Made by a program: the position numbers and the translations under genes. Below, piece after piece: positions 1 to 8,067 of a stretch of DNA of 64,000 bases. Under the pieces are notes generated by a model, which was not told the DNA's origin, ran no database searches, and saw nothing but the letters and a program-made list of their open reading frames with translations. The DNA lies in assembly GCA_030698405.1 (NCBI GenBank), contig JAUYMU010000128.1:1-64000 (forward strand), in the 5' to 3' direction. Each line of letters begins with the position of its first letter. Within the stretch, counting starts at the first letter, position 1. Origin of the DNA: Bacteroidota bacterium. Lineage in GTDB: Bacteria; Bacteroidota; Bacteroidia; Bacteroidales; Prolixibacteraceae.

Positions 1-1159
1 TGCCTATCTTTAACATTGCTTCATCATTATCTTTATCTGCTGCTTTCTTATACCAATTCATGGCTTCTGTATAATCTTTGGTTACACCTGATCCGCCATA
101 ATACATTTCCCCTATCAGAAATTTGGAACGGCTATTGTATCCTATTGCCGCTGATTTTTTAAGCCATTTCATTGCTTCCGTATAATTCTGGGCGTTATAA
201 TAGGTTGTACTTAATTCATCCATTGCAACTTCATAACCATTCTCCGCTGCCTTTATATACCAGTTCATCGCTTCTGTTATATCTTTAGTTATACCCAGGC
301 CAAGCCTATATCTTGTTGCCAGCAAAAACATTGCACCAACATTACCTTTGTCGGCTCCTTTTCTGTGCCATTTCACCGCCTCCATTTGATCTTTGGTTAT
401 TCCACCCAAACCTCTCGAATACATTAGTCCCATTAAATTCATTGCATCAGCGTTGCCATGTTCTGCACCTTTTTTAAACCACGTCAGCGCTTCCTGATAA
501 TTTTGGGGAATATCTTTCCCATCAAAATACATAAAGCCAATACGATACATTGCATCCGCATTCCCTTTATCCGCAGCTTTTTTATACCAGGTAATAGCAT
601 CAGTATTACTTTGAAGATCTTCTATCTTAGCATAATAATGAATGTCACCGATTCTTTGCATTGCAAGTGTATTTCCTTTATCTGCACCTTTTTTATACAG
701 GGTTATGGCCAATAAAAAATCCTTATCCTCATACGCTTTTTCTGCCGCTTTAAAATCCTGGTCATTTTTATTTTCTTCCAAAGAAACTACATAGCTCAAT
801 TTTTCTTCTATGGCATAAACTTCTTTAAATTTATCCATTACTACAGCATTTGCATGGTCATTCGAAAACTTCATATATAGTTGTACTTCTTTGGCAAGGC
901 CTTGTGTATAACTGTTCTTAATATCGCTGTAATCACATAACTGGTCTAACGATTTTATCTTCAGGTAACTGATATTTGGTGCCCATTTACCAATCAGTTC
1001 TTCCGTCTTGTTGAGCCTGATATATGCTTCTTCAAATTTATTTTCGGAAAAAACTTTTTCCGCTTCTTCAAATTCTATCTGTGCCTTCAGATTGTTTTGT
1101 GCAAATAATAATTGATTAGATACGATTATTAAAATGGTGAGCAGGATTATTTTTTTCAT
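1..1159 (-). CDS. Sel1-like repeat (TPR-like) secreted/periplasmic protein, C-terminus cut by window edge
   Basis: The frame is open from an ATG at 1159 to the left edge, so the C-terminus is missing. It begins MKKIILLTILIIVSNQLLFAQ, a classic N-terminal signal peptide. After a charged helical region of about 130 residues there are at least seven tandem units of about 36 residues with the Sel1 pattern (A-x-x-W-Y-K-K-A-A-D-K-G-N-x-x-A-M-x-x-I-G). Sel1 repeats form an alpha/alpha solenoid used for protein-protein contacts, often at the envelope. It lies 53 nt downstream of the secreted Asp-Phe-Trp-Gly-Asn protein gene on the same strand, so the two may be co-transcribed. The family is clear but no partner or function can be read from the sequence. 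Confidence 0.85.
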   Translation of the reverse strand, partial: MKKIILLTILIIVSNQLLFAQNNLKAQIEFEEAEKVFSENKFEEAYIRLNKTEELIGKWAPNISYLKIKSLDQLCDYSDIKNSYTQGLAKEVQLYMKFSNDHANAVVMDKFKEVYAIEEKLSYVVSLEENKNDQDFKAAEKAYEDKDFLLAITLYKKGADKGNTLAMQRIGDIHYYAKIEDLQSNTDAITWYKKAADKGNADAMYRIGFMYFDGKDIPQNYQEALTWFKKGAEHGNADAMNLMGLMYSRGLGGITKDQMEAVKWHRKGADKGNVGAMFLLATRYRLGLGITKDITEAMNWYIKAAENGYEVAMDELSTTYYNAQNYTEAMKWLKKSAAIGYNSRSKFLIGEMYYGGSGVTKDYTEAMNWYKKAADKDNDEAMLKIG

Positions 1160-1212
1160 AATTGCGAAATTTTAGAATGTAGTTTAAAACTTGTATTGAT
1201 TTATTAGCTGCT

Positions 1213-3051
1213 TTACCAAAATTTTTGTTCAACTATTTCAAAGGCAACATTACTATCGGCATAAGTGTTTTTCTTCTTCATGGCATTGTTTAATGCATCT
1301 TGCTGGGTTTTGCCAAATGATATAGATAACACATAGTAACCACAGGCCTTGCTGCCGCCACGCCATTTTATTAAACACATATTAGTGGCCGAACTGCCAT
1401 AATCAAACTTTGAAGAACCTACCGTGATTCTTTTGGCATTGGGGTGTTCTTTAGTCAGCTCCGTTTCCAGCTTTTTTGATTCTTCCACGTAGCTGGATTC
1501 ATCAACAAGAAGCTCCGTGTGGTATTCAACTTCTTCTGAATTGCATTTTTGCATATACACAAACCCAAACAGCATTACCTTGGTGGTATTTGTTGGGTTT
1601 CCCCAAAAATCTGCATCTTCTTTGCTGTCTTTGGGTTCCTGCTTTTTTTCAGTGGAGGACTCTGGTTTTTTTTCAATCGTTGTTATAGGGTTACCCCAAA
1701 AATCCTGCCCCTCGGCAGCGTTTGCTGATGCCGGATTATTTGTTGAATTTGAATTTGATTTTGCATCTCCATCATTTGTTGCATTTCCCCAGAAATCGGA
1801 TCCAGCTTCTGTTTTGCCGGAAGATTTGATACCGGAATAAGAAATATGCTGCACCGAAAAATCATAACTGCTTGCCGCCCTTACCAATAATTGCTGTTGT
1901 TCTTCTGCCTGGGTTTTACTCAGGTAATAATCTGATAATATCAGGTCAAGACCATTGTTGGTTTTGGCAATATTTGCTATCAGATTGCTTTTAAAAGGCC
2001 AGCTTCCGTCGCCGTATTTTGCAACAGTAAATACATTGGATATATAGATCAACGGTGTAGTCTCCTCTATACTGGCAGTCTGGAAACTATAAGTAAAAAA
2101 ATAAATTTCAGTGGCTTCTTTGGCCTGGTAAGAAAGGGGTGGTTTTCCATTTGGTAATTTTGTAACAAAATCCGTTCTTGCTTCAATTAACCGGGCTTTT
2201 TGTGCTCTTAACTCCGCTGCTGCTTCTTCTCTGCGGGTTTGCCCCTCTAACCTTGCCAACTCTTCCTGTTCTCTTTCTTCACGTTTTGCCTGTGCCTGAT
2301 TAGCCCACTGTTCCAGCAATGGCTCTACTGCATTAGCAAACTCCCCAACAGCCTGTACTGTCTTATTGTTACTATATGTTGGTTGGGGATTATTGAAATG
2401 AGCCAAAGGGTCATTGCCAGAAGTGTTTGCTGGCATACCTGTGTTTGTTGTACCAGTTTGAGTTGCAGGATTGTTAGATGTATTTGTTTGTGTGTTTGTA
2501 GATAATGGATTGTTGGGGTTATTAGATGAATTAGAACTACCGTTTTTTTTCGCGGCAATTAATATATCTAATTTGTTATCAGCACCCCCATTATAGTACA
2601 TATACTCTACAGAAGCAACTTTAAATGAGGTTGGACCTGCACTTTTAAATTTGGAAGTACTTTCAATATAACTGTCTTCCTTAACATTAGCACCGGTTTT
2701 ATGATGTGTGCCATCAGGATATATTAAAGTCAACTCAAGTCCCATATTATATGGTGTTGGATCAGAATCTGGCCAAGTTGAAAGTCCTAAATCCGTTTTA
2801 GAATAAAGCTTTCCTCCATTTGGAGTTCCATATAAGGATACAGGCGATACTGATATTCTTGGATTAGAAAGCCTAATATAAAAGGCATCCGCTTTTAGTA
2901 TTATTTGATAATTTACTATCCAATTTACTATAGTGTAGCGACTTCCACCAAATTCACGTGGTTCAGAATATTCACGTGTTCCTTTCAATTGTTGTGCTTG
3001 TAAGGTAAAAGCAGCAATCATTATTAGGCTGAATGCAATTAATTTTTTCAT
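1213..3051 (-). CDS. Secreted protein with three Asp-Phe-Trp-Gly-Asn (DFWGN) repeats, function unknown
   Basis: 612 residues. The N-terminal 19 residues are a signal peptide ending in A-Q. Residues ~20-170 look beta-rich, followed by an Asn/Thr/Ser-rich linker (~170-225). A highly charged Glu/Arg/Ala helical stretch (~250-300) is a likely coiled coil. Residues ~300-410 form another folded region. A second low-complexity linker (~410-490) contains the motif D-F-W-G-N three times, near residues 418, 450 and 480, about 31 residues apart. The last ~120 residues form a Cys-containing domain that ends E-Q-K-F-W. No known family was recognised. It lies 63 nt downstream of a two-helix membrane protein gene and 53 nt upstream of the Sel1 gene, suggesting a three-gene unit. 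The reading frame and signal peptide are clear; function is unknown. Confidence 0.8.
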   Translation of the reverse strand: MKKLIAFSLIMIAAFTLQAQQLKGTREYSEPREFGGSRYTIVNWIVNYQIILKADAFYIRLSNPRISVSPVSLYGTPNGGKLYSKTDLGLSTWPDSDPTPYNMGLELTLIYPDGTHHKTGANVKEDSYIESTSKFKSAGPTSFKVASVEYMYYNGGADNKLDILIAAKKNGSSNSSNNPNNPLSTNTQTNTSNNPATQTGTTNTGMPANTSGNDPLAHFNNPQPTYSNNKTVQAVGEFANAVEPLLEQWANQAQAKREEREQEELARLEGQTRREEAAAELRAQKARLIEARTDFVTKLPNGKPPLSYQAKEATEIYFFTYSFQTASIEETTPLIYISNVFTVAKYGDGSWPFKSNLIANIAKTNNGLDLILSDYYLSKTQAEEQQQLLVRAASSYDFSVQHISYSGIKSSGKTEAGSDFWGNATNDGDAKSNSNSTNNPASANAAEGQDFWGNPITTIEKKPESSTEKKQEPKDSKEDADFWGNPTNTTKVMLFGFVYMQKCNSEEVEYHTELLVDESSYVEESKKLETELTKEHPNAKRITVGSSKFDYGSSATNMCLIKWRGGSKACGYYVLSISFGKTQQDALNNAMKKKNTYADSNVAFEIVEQKFW

Positions 3052-3114
3052 AGCCGTATGTTATGTTGTTTTGAGAATTTAAATAGTTTTTTGTTTACAC
3101 TTTTTAAGTGCTAA

Positions 3115-3564
3115 TTATTTGTCTTTCTCTATTAATGTTTTTGAATAAGCCATCACAGATTTGTATTTTGGAAAAAAATGGCTATCTATTCTATCTTTGA
3201 GCTTAACATCTCTATCTTTTGTAATGTCATTGGTTAACTCATCATAGTAAAAAAGCATATCACTTCTAATTTCTCTTAATTCAACATGAATTAGCTTATA
3301 GGTATTTTTTTTAGTTTCTATCTGAAACAGGGTATCTATTGATGTAAGAGCCGTTATTACAGCCCCTAAAATTAAAGTTGTTGTTAGGGAACTTGTTTCA
3401 GCAATACCTTTTATACCAGATATAATAGTTATAGCCCCGGCAATTCCTATTAATGATACACGCATAAAATAAAATATATTTCTGTAGGCATCTGCCTTAT
3501 CATCTGCCCTATCAATGTCATCTTGAACTTGTATAAAAAATGGGTGATCAATTGTTCTTTTCAT
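3115..3564 (-). CDS. Small two-transmembrane-helix protein, DUF4231/SLATT-like
   Basis: 149 residues. A charged N-terminal helix (residues 1-35, rich in Asp/Arg) is followed by two hydrophobic helices (~34-50 and ~58-80). A C-terminal cytoplasmic charged helix contains alternating Lys/Asp/Glu. This topology, helix-TM-TM-helix, is that of DUF4231 and SLATT-type proteins. Some of those act as pore-forming effectors next to nucleotide-signalling enzymes. No cyclase, SLOG or other defence gene is next to it here. It is the first gene of a possible unit with the secreted DFWGN-motif protein (63-nt gap) and the Sel1 protein. The family assignment rests on topology and general resemblance, so it is moderate. 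Confidence 0.65.
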   Translation of the reverse strand: MKRTIDHPFFIQVQDDIDRADDKADAYRNIFYFMRVSLIGIAGAITIISGIKGIAETSSLTTTLILGAVITALTSIDTLFQIETKKNTYKLIHVELREIRSDMLFYYDELTNDITKDRDVKLKDRIDSHFFPKYKSVMAYSKTLIEKDK

Positions 3565-3746
3565 GATTTTTTTAATTTTTAAATTGTTTATTGTTTTCTT
3601 CTTGGGCGATTTCTTTAAACTTATTTTTTTAAATGTGCATAGAATAAAGTTAAATTGTCATAACTTCCTCGTCAGGAAATTCAGGTTTTGAATGTTTATA
3701 ACATATTAAACTCAACTCTTAATTCGCATGATTAAACTTCATCTTC

Positions 3747-4050
3747 CCAATTTATTTCACCAACCCCTCCTTCACTGCCCAGCCAACCAGTTGCTGTGTA
3801 TTGTTAAAACCGGTTTTTCGCAACATGTTCCGGCGGTGTGTTTGCACGGTACTCTTTGTAATTTCCAGTTTTTGCCCTATCATTTCGCTGGTAAACCCTT
3901 TTGCCACCAGGTCCAATACCTTTAATTCCGATTTGCTTATAACTGTTGCCTTTATTGTAATCATCTCTATAAGGGAATAACAGATGTTTTAATCTTCAAT
4001 AAAGTTAAGGCAGAATCACCCTTCAAAAAATACCTACTAATGAGTATTTT
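3747..4050. repeat. Direct repeat copy A (LuxR-type HTH gene plus upstream region)
   Basis: 304 bp nearly identical, without indels, to 6983-7286 in the same orientation. It spans the short luxR-type coding region and about 85 bp upstream of its start. The match ends abruptly at 4050/7286, where copy A runs into unrelated sequence. A recombination between the copies would delete the two surface-protein genes between them (4150-6947). Confidence 0.9.
3752..3964 (-). CDS. Stand-alone LuxR/GerE-type HTH regulator (copy A)
   Basis: 70 residues, consisting almost only of a LuxR C-terminal (GerE) four-helix DNA-binding domain. It has S-x-x-E-L-K-V-L-D-L-V-A-K-G at the first helix, G-x-K-L-E-I-T-K-S-T-V-Q-T-H at the recognition helix and R-R-N-M-L-R-K-T-G. 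No receiver, PAS or ligand-binding domain is present and there is no room for one upstream. It is nearly identical to the protein at 6988-7206, and the upstream DNA is duplicated too. It follows the DUF5723-like gene by 185 nt. It could bind DNA as a dimer and act on its own or its copy's promoter; that is inference. The start at 3964 is an ATG; copy B starts at an equivalent position with two extra residues. Confidence 0.8.
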   Translation of the reverse strand: MITIKATVISKSELKVLDLVAKGFTSEMIGQKLEITKSTVQTHRRNMLRKTGFNNTQQLVGWAVKEGLVK

Positions 4051-4149
4051 CATTGAGTGTACTGAGGCGCAATAAGGTGAGGATTGCTAATCGTCAGGAA
4101 TATATTCTAAATGCAAAAGCGAAATCTCAGGATTGAAGTTTCTCTTTTT

Positions 4150-5472
4150 TTATTGCTGCACCTGATCTTCAGTTACATTGGGTTTTTGTTTTATCCCAAA
4201 TGCCAGATTAATTCCAAAAGCCAGAGATGCCAGTTGTGCTTTTTCATAATTTATCAATTGGTTGAGATTATCGGTAACCACAAATAAATCCGATCCGGGT
4301 AGAATGCGTAATCTGATTCCTAGTCCTAGATTGTGATAGGAATAAGCATTGGTGTAACTTACAGATGTTGAAAGCTTTCGCCCCATATAACCATTCATTG
4401 AAAGGGTGACCGATGCCTTGTTGTCAATTTCGTACATTACATTCTTTACAAGTAATCCGGTATTCCATTTGGGTGAGAGTTTATAGTTTATTCCCAAATA
4501 GATTTTTGAAGGTATCTTTATTTTTACCGATTGATTTTTAATTATTTTATATGTTTCATTTATTAGTGAAGACCGATAGCCGTTCTCGCTCCATCTGGAA
4601 GTGCCAATATCCAACAAACTTGCTGACACAGAGAATCTTTTGCTCAATTCATAATTGACGCCTAAATCAAAGGCAAAACCAGCATTTTGGAATAGACTTG
4701 AGATTCCAAGATCATCCAGCCAATTTTCGGGCAGAATATCTTCATCCGGATTTAGTTCTCCATTCCCATCAATTGCCTGTGGATTTATGGGAACGGGTAA
4801 GCCAATTTGAGCTTCCCCGGAATATTCGGTTTCAAAATCGTATTGCCCGGTTTGCGACACTTTTAGACTTAGTTTGTCTGATCGAATTCCGCCCAGAGCA
4901 CCAATCAGCTTTGGTGAAATCCCGATGGTAAGTTTTTTTTCGAATACCCTGCTGTAGGTAATTGCAACCTGCGAAAAACTATTAAATACAATGTTCGCTC
5001 CTTCAATATTTAAAGGTAATCTGTCAGCGATTTTTTCGTAATCGTCCAATAAATACACAAAATTGGAAGGAGCCTGCAATTCCAGAAAGCTCCGGACACT
5101 CGCCGAAATAGAAAAATACCCTTTGTCTTTCAACCTGAAACCCATTGCAAACAAGTTGGTTCTGGTTTCGAGGTTGGTTTGGTTGAAATCGCCGATTGAT
5201 TTAATAAACTCATCTGGATTGTAGTTTTCTGTTCCAAGATTATCGGTAAAGTCCTTGAATTGATTGTAATTAAACCCTGAATTATAGATGTCAATTTGGT
5301 TACCTCCGATTCCCGGAAGATTCAGGAAGAATTTGACATTTGGGAACAACGCCGGATTGAAATTAAGCTGTTGCGGAAGACGATCCATAAAATACATTGT
5401 ATTTTGTGAATACGTATAAATCGTTACTCCATTCAGTAAAAACGCCAGGATTAATAAGGATAATTTTTTCAT
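4150..5472 (-). CDS. DUF5723-like outer-membrane beta-barrel protein
   Basis: 440 residues with a signal peptide (~1-22, ending Y-S-Q). The mature protein opens with the phrase F-M-D-R-L-P-Q-Q-L-N-F-N-P-A, typical of the Bacteroidota DUF5723 family, whose members are predicted beta-barrels distantly like PorV/FadL. Alternating hydrophobic strands continue to the end, with the last strand region around residues 415-430. The gene starts 14 nt downstream of the T9SS cargo gene (5487-6947) and is probably co-transcribed with it. The pair sits between the two copies of the LuxR-type cassette. No enzymatic residues are expected; a role in surface display or export of the neighbouring cargo is only an inference from position. 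Confidence 0.75.
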   Translation of the reverse strand: MKKLSLLILAFLLNGVTIYTYSQNTMYFMDRLPQQLNFNPALFPNVKFFLNLPGIGGNQIDIYNSGFNYNQFKDFTDNLGTENYNPDEFIKSIGDFNQTNLETRTNLFAMGFRLKDKGYFSISASVRSFLELQAPSNFVYLLDDYEKIADRLPLNIEGANIVFNSFSQVAITYSRVFEKKLTIGISPKLIGALGGIRSDKLSLKVSQTGQYDFETEYSGEAQIGLPVPINPQAIDGNGELNPDEDILPENWLDDLGISSLFQNAGFAFDLGVNYELSKRFSVSASLLDIGTSRWSENGYRSSLINETYKIIKNQSVKIKIPSKIYLGINYKLSPKWNTGLLVKNVMYEIDNKASVTLSMNGYMGRKLSTSVSYTNAYSYHNLGLGIRLRILPGSDLFVVTDNLNQLINYEKAQLASLAFGINLAFGIKQKPNVTEDQVQQ

Positions 5473-5486
5473 ATTGGTTGATTTTA

Positions 5487-6947
5487 TTATTCCTTCACCA
5501 ATTTTCCACTCTGCACCATACCATCCACATTCAGTTTGTACAAATACAAGCCGCTCTGGAATCCTTCCATATTTACTTTTTCATTGCTACCAATTGCTTT
5601 TGATATGAGTTTGCGGCCTTGCAGGTCGAATAACTCAAAAGTGAATTGGGAATAGGAATCTGGGAGATTGAATGAGACGAATTCAGAAACCGGATTTGGA
5701 TACACTCTTGATAGTTCGGTATCCAATTGATTTACTGAGGTGACATTTATCGGTGAATAAACAATTGCCGCTTTAAAATTCAATATCCATTGCTTTGTAT
5801 AAATATTCCATTCATACCCGCGCATTTCTGTGATCATGTGTCTGAAAAAATTATTAAAATACTCATCATCACCCCAGGGTAAAATAAGATCATTGAATGA
5901 ATACCTGTTGTCGTAGGTATTCTCCGATTTATTAATATCCGTCCACTGGTTGGTCTGTCCATCCCGATTATAATAACTAATTTGTTGTGCGATGTTCCCA
6001 AAATCGTCATACAAATACGTATTTTTATCACCCTCAATCCACGATCCAGTCCACTTACTTGAATAGATTTGCTGTGTTAATTGTCCCTTGTCATCGTAAG
6101 TATATTCACTTTTTGAAGAATCATACCATTGATCTAATCCATTCAATGAAGTTCCCAGCACAATAGTGTTGTTCCCTTTTGAATCATAAGTATACTCCGT
6201 TTTATTGTTTTGAATCCATTGGTTGGTCGTTTGATTCCAATATGATGAAAAAGATTGACTCATTTTGCCGTTATCATTGTATTTATATTCATACTTATCT
6301 TTGCCGACCAATTTGTTGGTAGTTTCGTCTAAACTTGAGTTGATTTCCTGAATTAAATTCCCATTCGCATCATAGGCGTAATCATTTTTCGAATCTATAA
6401 CAAACGTGTTGGTATTTCCGTTCCATCTATAATCCAAATGCTGTGTCAAATTCCCATTGGCATCATAGCTATAAATAGACTTTTCGTCTGCAAGAAATTG
6501 ATTGATTTCGTTCAAGTTATATTCAATTTGCTGAGTCATATTTCCTTTGGCATCGTAGGTAGATTCATATTTAGAATCAAGAATCCATTGGCTGGAAGCT
6601 CCATTCCATTCAGAGTAACGTTCAAGAGTCACATTCCATTTATCATCGTATGTGAACTCTACTTTTTCATCAATCACCCACTGGTTGGTAAATTCATCCC
6701 ATTCCTGGCTTGTATAGCTATCCAATCTTTGTTTAATCGCCTGGGCAGATTTCAGAGAATTTGCCTGTTTTTGAAAACTCATTTTTCGCTGGAACGGGCT
6801 GTGCTCTGTGCTCTTTTCAGTTCTTTCAAGCCTGTTTTTTAAAAAGCTACCAGTAAGCTTTCTACTTTTGTTGTGCGCTGGTTCCAGCGCATAAATACTT
6901 GTTGTTAACAAAAACAACGCTGCTAATAATGTAAATTTTGCTTTCAT
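5487..6947 (-). CDS. T9SS-sorted secreted protein with tandem Tyr-Asp (YD-like) repeats
   Basis: 486 residues. A signal peptide (~1-20) is followed by a short propeptide-like charged region. Residues ~85-370 hold about seven imperfect ~40-residue repeats with the core Y-x-Y-D-x-K/N-G-N-x-T-Q-Q and a W-N-x-x-x-x-x-W segment, resembling the repeats of DUF3836/YD-type surface proteins. The last ~75 residues are a T9SS type A sorting domain: V-Y-P-N-P-V near its start, then L-F-D-L-Q-G-R-K and G-L-Y-L-Y-K-L. It should therefore cross the outer membrane by the Por system and be anchored or released. It is 40 nt downstream of LuxR copy B and 14 nt upstream of the DUF5723-like gene, so the three may form one transcript. 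Ligand unknown. Confidence 0.85.
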   Translation of the reverse strand: MKAKFTLLAALFLLTTSIYALEPAHNKSRKLTGSFLKNRLERTEKSTEHSPFQRKMSFQKQANSLKSAQAIKQRLDSYTSQEWDEFTNQWVIDEKVEFTYDDKWNVTLERYSEWNGASSQWILDSKYESTYDAKGNMTQQIEYNLNEINQFLADEKSIYSYDANGNLTQHLDYRWNGNTNTFVIDSKNDYAYDANGNLIQEINSSLDETTNKLVGKDKYEYKYNDNGKMSQSFSSYWNQTTNQWIQNNKTEYTYDSKGNNTIVLGTSLNGLDQWYDSSKSEYTYDDKGQLTQQIYSSKWTGSWIEGDKNTYLYDDFGNIAQQISYYNRDGQTNQWTDINKSENTYDNRYSFNDLILPWGDDEYFNNFFRHMITEMRGYEWNIYTKQWILNFKAAIVYSPINVTSVNQLDTELSRVYPNPVSEFVSFNLPDSYSQFTFELFDLQGRKLISKAIGSNEKVNMEGFQSGLYLYKLNVDGMVQSGKLVKE

Positions 6948-6982
6948 AATTTTATTGTTTTAAACGATTAATACTAATCTTT

Positions 6983-7286
6983 CCAATTTATTTCACCAAC
7001 CTCTCCTTCACTGCCCAGCCAACCAGTTGCTGTGTATTGTTAAAACCGGTTTTTCGCAACATATTCCGGCGGTGTGTTTGCACGGTGCTCTTGGTAATTT
7101 CCAGTTTTAGACCAATACTTTCGCTGGTAAACCCTTTTGCCACCAGGTCCAATACCTTTAATTCCGATTTGCTAATTACAGTTGCCTTCTTTGCGATCAT
7201 CTTCATAGGGGAATAACAGATGTTTTAATCTTCAATAAAGTTAAGGCAGAATCACCCTTCAAAAAATACCTACTAATGAGTATTTT
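6983..7286. repeat. Direct repeat copy B (LuxR-type HTH gene plus upstream region)
   Basis: Partner of 3747-4050, same orientation and constant 3236-bp offset. In this copy the upstream end continues into a perfect inverted repeat, whereas copy A has only its left arm. This suggests that copy A derives from copy B, or that both derive from a longer ancestor. Confidence 0.9.
6988..7206 (-). CDS. Stand-alone LuxR/GerE-type HTH regulator (copy B)
   Basis: 72 residues, a bare GerE-type DNA-binding domain that differs from the copy at 3752-3964 at only a few residues: the N-terminus (K-M-I-A-K-K in place of I-T-I-K), S-E-S-I-G-L for S-E-M-I-G-Q, and K-E-R for K-E-G near the end. The protein ends 40 nt before the T9SS cargo gene, so it probably leads a three-gene transcript with the cargo and the DUF5723-like protein. 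Upstream lie 44 nt and then a 20-bp-arm inverted repeat, which could be an operator. Bare HTH proteins of this size usually work with, or interfere with, larger LuxR-type partners; two such genes lie just upstream. The regulatory role is inferred. Confidence 0.8.
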   Translation of the reverse strand: MKMIAKKATVISKSELKVLDLVAKGFTSESIGLKLEITKSTVQTHRRNMLRKTGFNNTQQLVGWAVKERLVK

Positions 7287-7299
7287 TTGAAGGGTGATT
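7250..7299. promoter_or_regulatory. Perfect 20-bp-arm inverted repeat upstream of LuxR copy B
   Basis: Arms 7250-7269 and 7280-7299 are exact reverse complements around a 10-nt centre. The stem is AT-rich in the inner half with A6/T6 tracts. The minus-strand centre contains TACTCAT, which fits the TACYYMT heptamer known for NarL-type LuxR proteins. It lies after the stop of the PAS-LuxR gene (7341) and before the short LuxR gene, so it may be an operator, a terminator, or both. Copy A retains only the left arm and centre (4014-4050). Confidence 0.6.
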
Positions 7300-7340
7300 T
7301 TAATGAATGTGAAATAAATAGGGGGTAATGTATTGTAGGA

Positions 7341-8066
7341 TCAGTCAATCATCCCAAATACTGTTGCAAACTTATAAAGTCCTGAAAAGCTTGTGATCTC
7401 CAGCTTTTCGTTAATATTCCGGCGGTGGGTATTTACGGTTAGGTGAGTGATACCCAAAATGTCAGAAATCTCACTACTGTTTTTTCCGCCGACAAGCAAA
7501 ACGATGATTTCTTTCTCCCTTCGGGTAAGTTGGCAGAATTTTTTAAAGTGCATTTTCATCCAATCGCTTTCATCCAGTACACTGTTTATTTTCTTCGCGA
7601 TATAATTCAGTGAGTTAACCTCATTGACAATCAATAGAATTCTGTCGGCAACAACCTTTCCGGGTTCATATAATAATTTGGCCGAAGCAAAATACCATTT
7701 ATACGAAGAGTCGCTCATGGTTTTTACACGGTGTGCAAAGTTATAGATGCGTGATGCATCCTGTGTTTTTTGCATGTTTAAGTAAGTGGGAATAACTATA
7801 TCCATTTCTTCCGGCACAAAGAAACTTTGAAAATATTCCGTTCCCAGTTCGTGTAACTCTTCTGCGCTATGTTTGAGTATATTACACCCACTTTTGTTCA
7901 TGTATATGGTAGAGAGTGTATTTAGGTCGATCACCAGAACATTTCCCGGCAAATAATTGCCAACAGATTCAATCGAAAATTCTCCCTTGTTTATTTTTCG
8001 TTCCAGAGTAAATACCTGCTGGCTGCTGATGTCTGTTATCTCCTGGTTTGTTAAATGTGCATGCAT
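7341..8066 (-). CDS. PAS-like sensor domain plus LuxR-type HTH transcriptional regulator
   Basis: 241 residues. Residues ~25-150 resemble a PAS fold: N-V-L-V-I-D-L-N-T-L-S-T-I-Y-M-N-K-S-G, then a charged loop and a Y-K-W-Y-F-A-S-A-K strand. Residues ~175-238 form a LuxR/GerE HTH: L-T-R-R-E-K-E-I-I-V-L-L, then S-S-E-I-S-D-I-L-G-I-T and T-V-N-T-H-R-R-N-I. It starts 1 nt after the stop of the upstream regulator gene (8068-8694) and so is translationally linked to it. The two are paralogues with the same C-terminal layout. There is no receiver domain, so the signal is probably sensed by the PAS-like region. Target genes are unknown; the adjacent surface-protein block is an obvious candidate. Confidence 0.8.
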   Translation of the reverse strand: MHAHLTNQEITDISSQQVFTLERKINKGEFSIESVGNYLPGNVLVIDLNTLSTIYMNKSGCNILKHSAEELHELGTEYFQSFFVPEEMDIVIPTYLNMQKTQDASRIYNFAHRVKTMSDSSYKWYFASAKLLYEPGKVVADRILLIVNEVNSLNYIAKKINSVLDESDWMKMHFKKFCQLTRREKEIIVLLVGGKNSSEISDILGITHLTVNTHRRNINEKLEITSFSGLYKFATVFGMID

Positions 8067-8067
8067 A

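Noticed and set aside
3115-3564. CBASS or SLOG-type defence operon around the two-helix protein
   Set aside because: No cyclase, SLOG, TIR or other effector gene is adjacent, so a defence system cannot be supported from this window.
4119-4152. GCGAAATCTCA...TTTCTCTTTTTTT terminator at the end of the DUF5723 gene
   Set aside because: The arms pair poorly on either strand; the similarity to 8935-8970 is noted but not strong enough to call a terminator.
5700-6900. Repeated sequence suggesting a CRISPR or satellite array
   Set aside because: The repeats are about 120 bp, imperfect and in frame, and encode the ~40-residue YD-like units of a T9SS protein.
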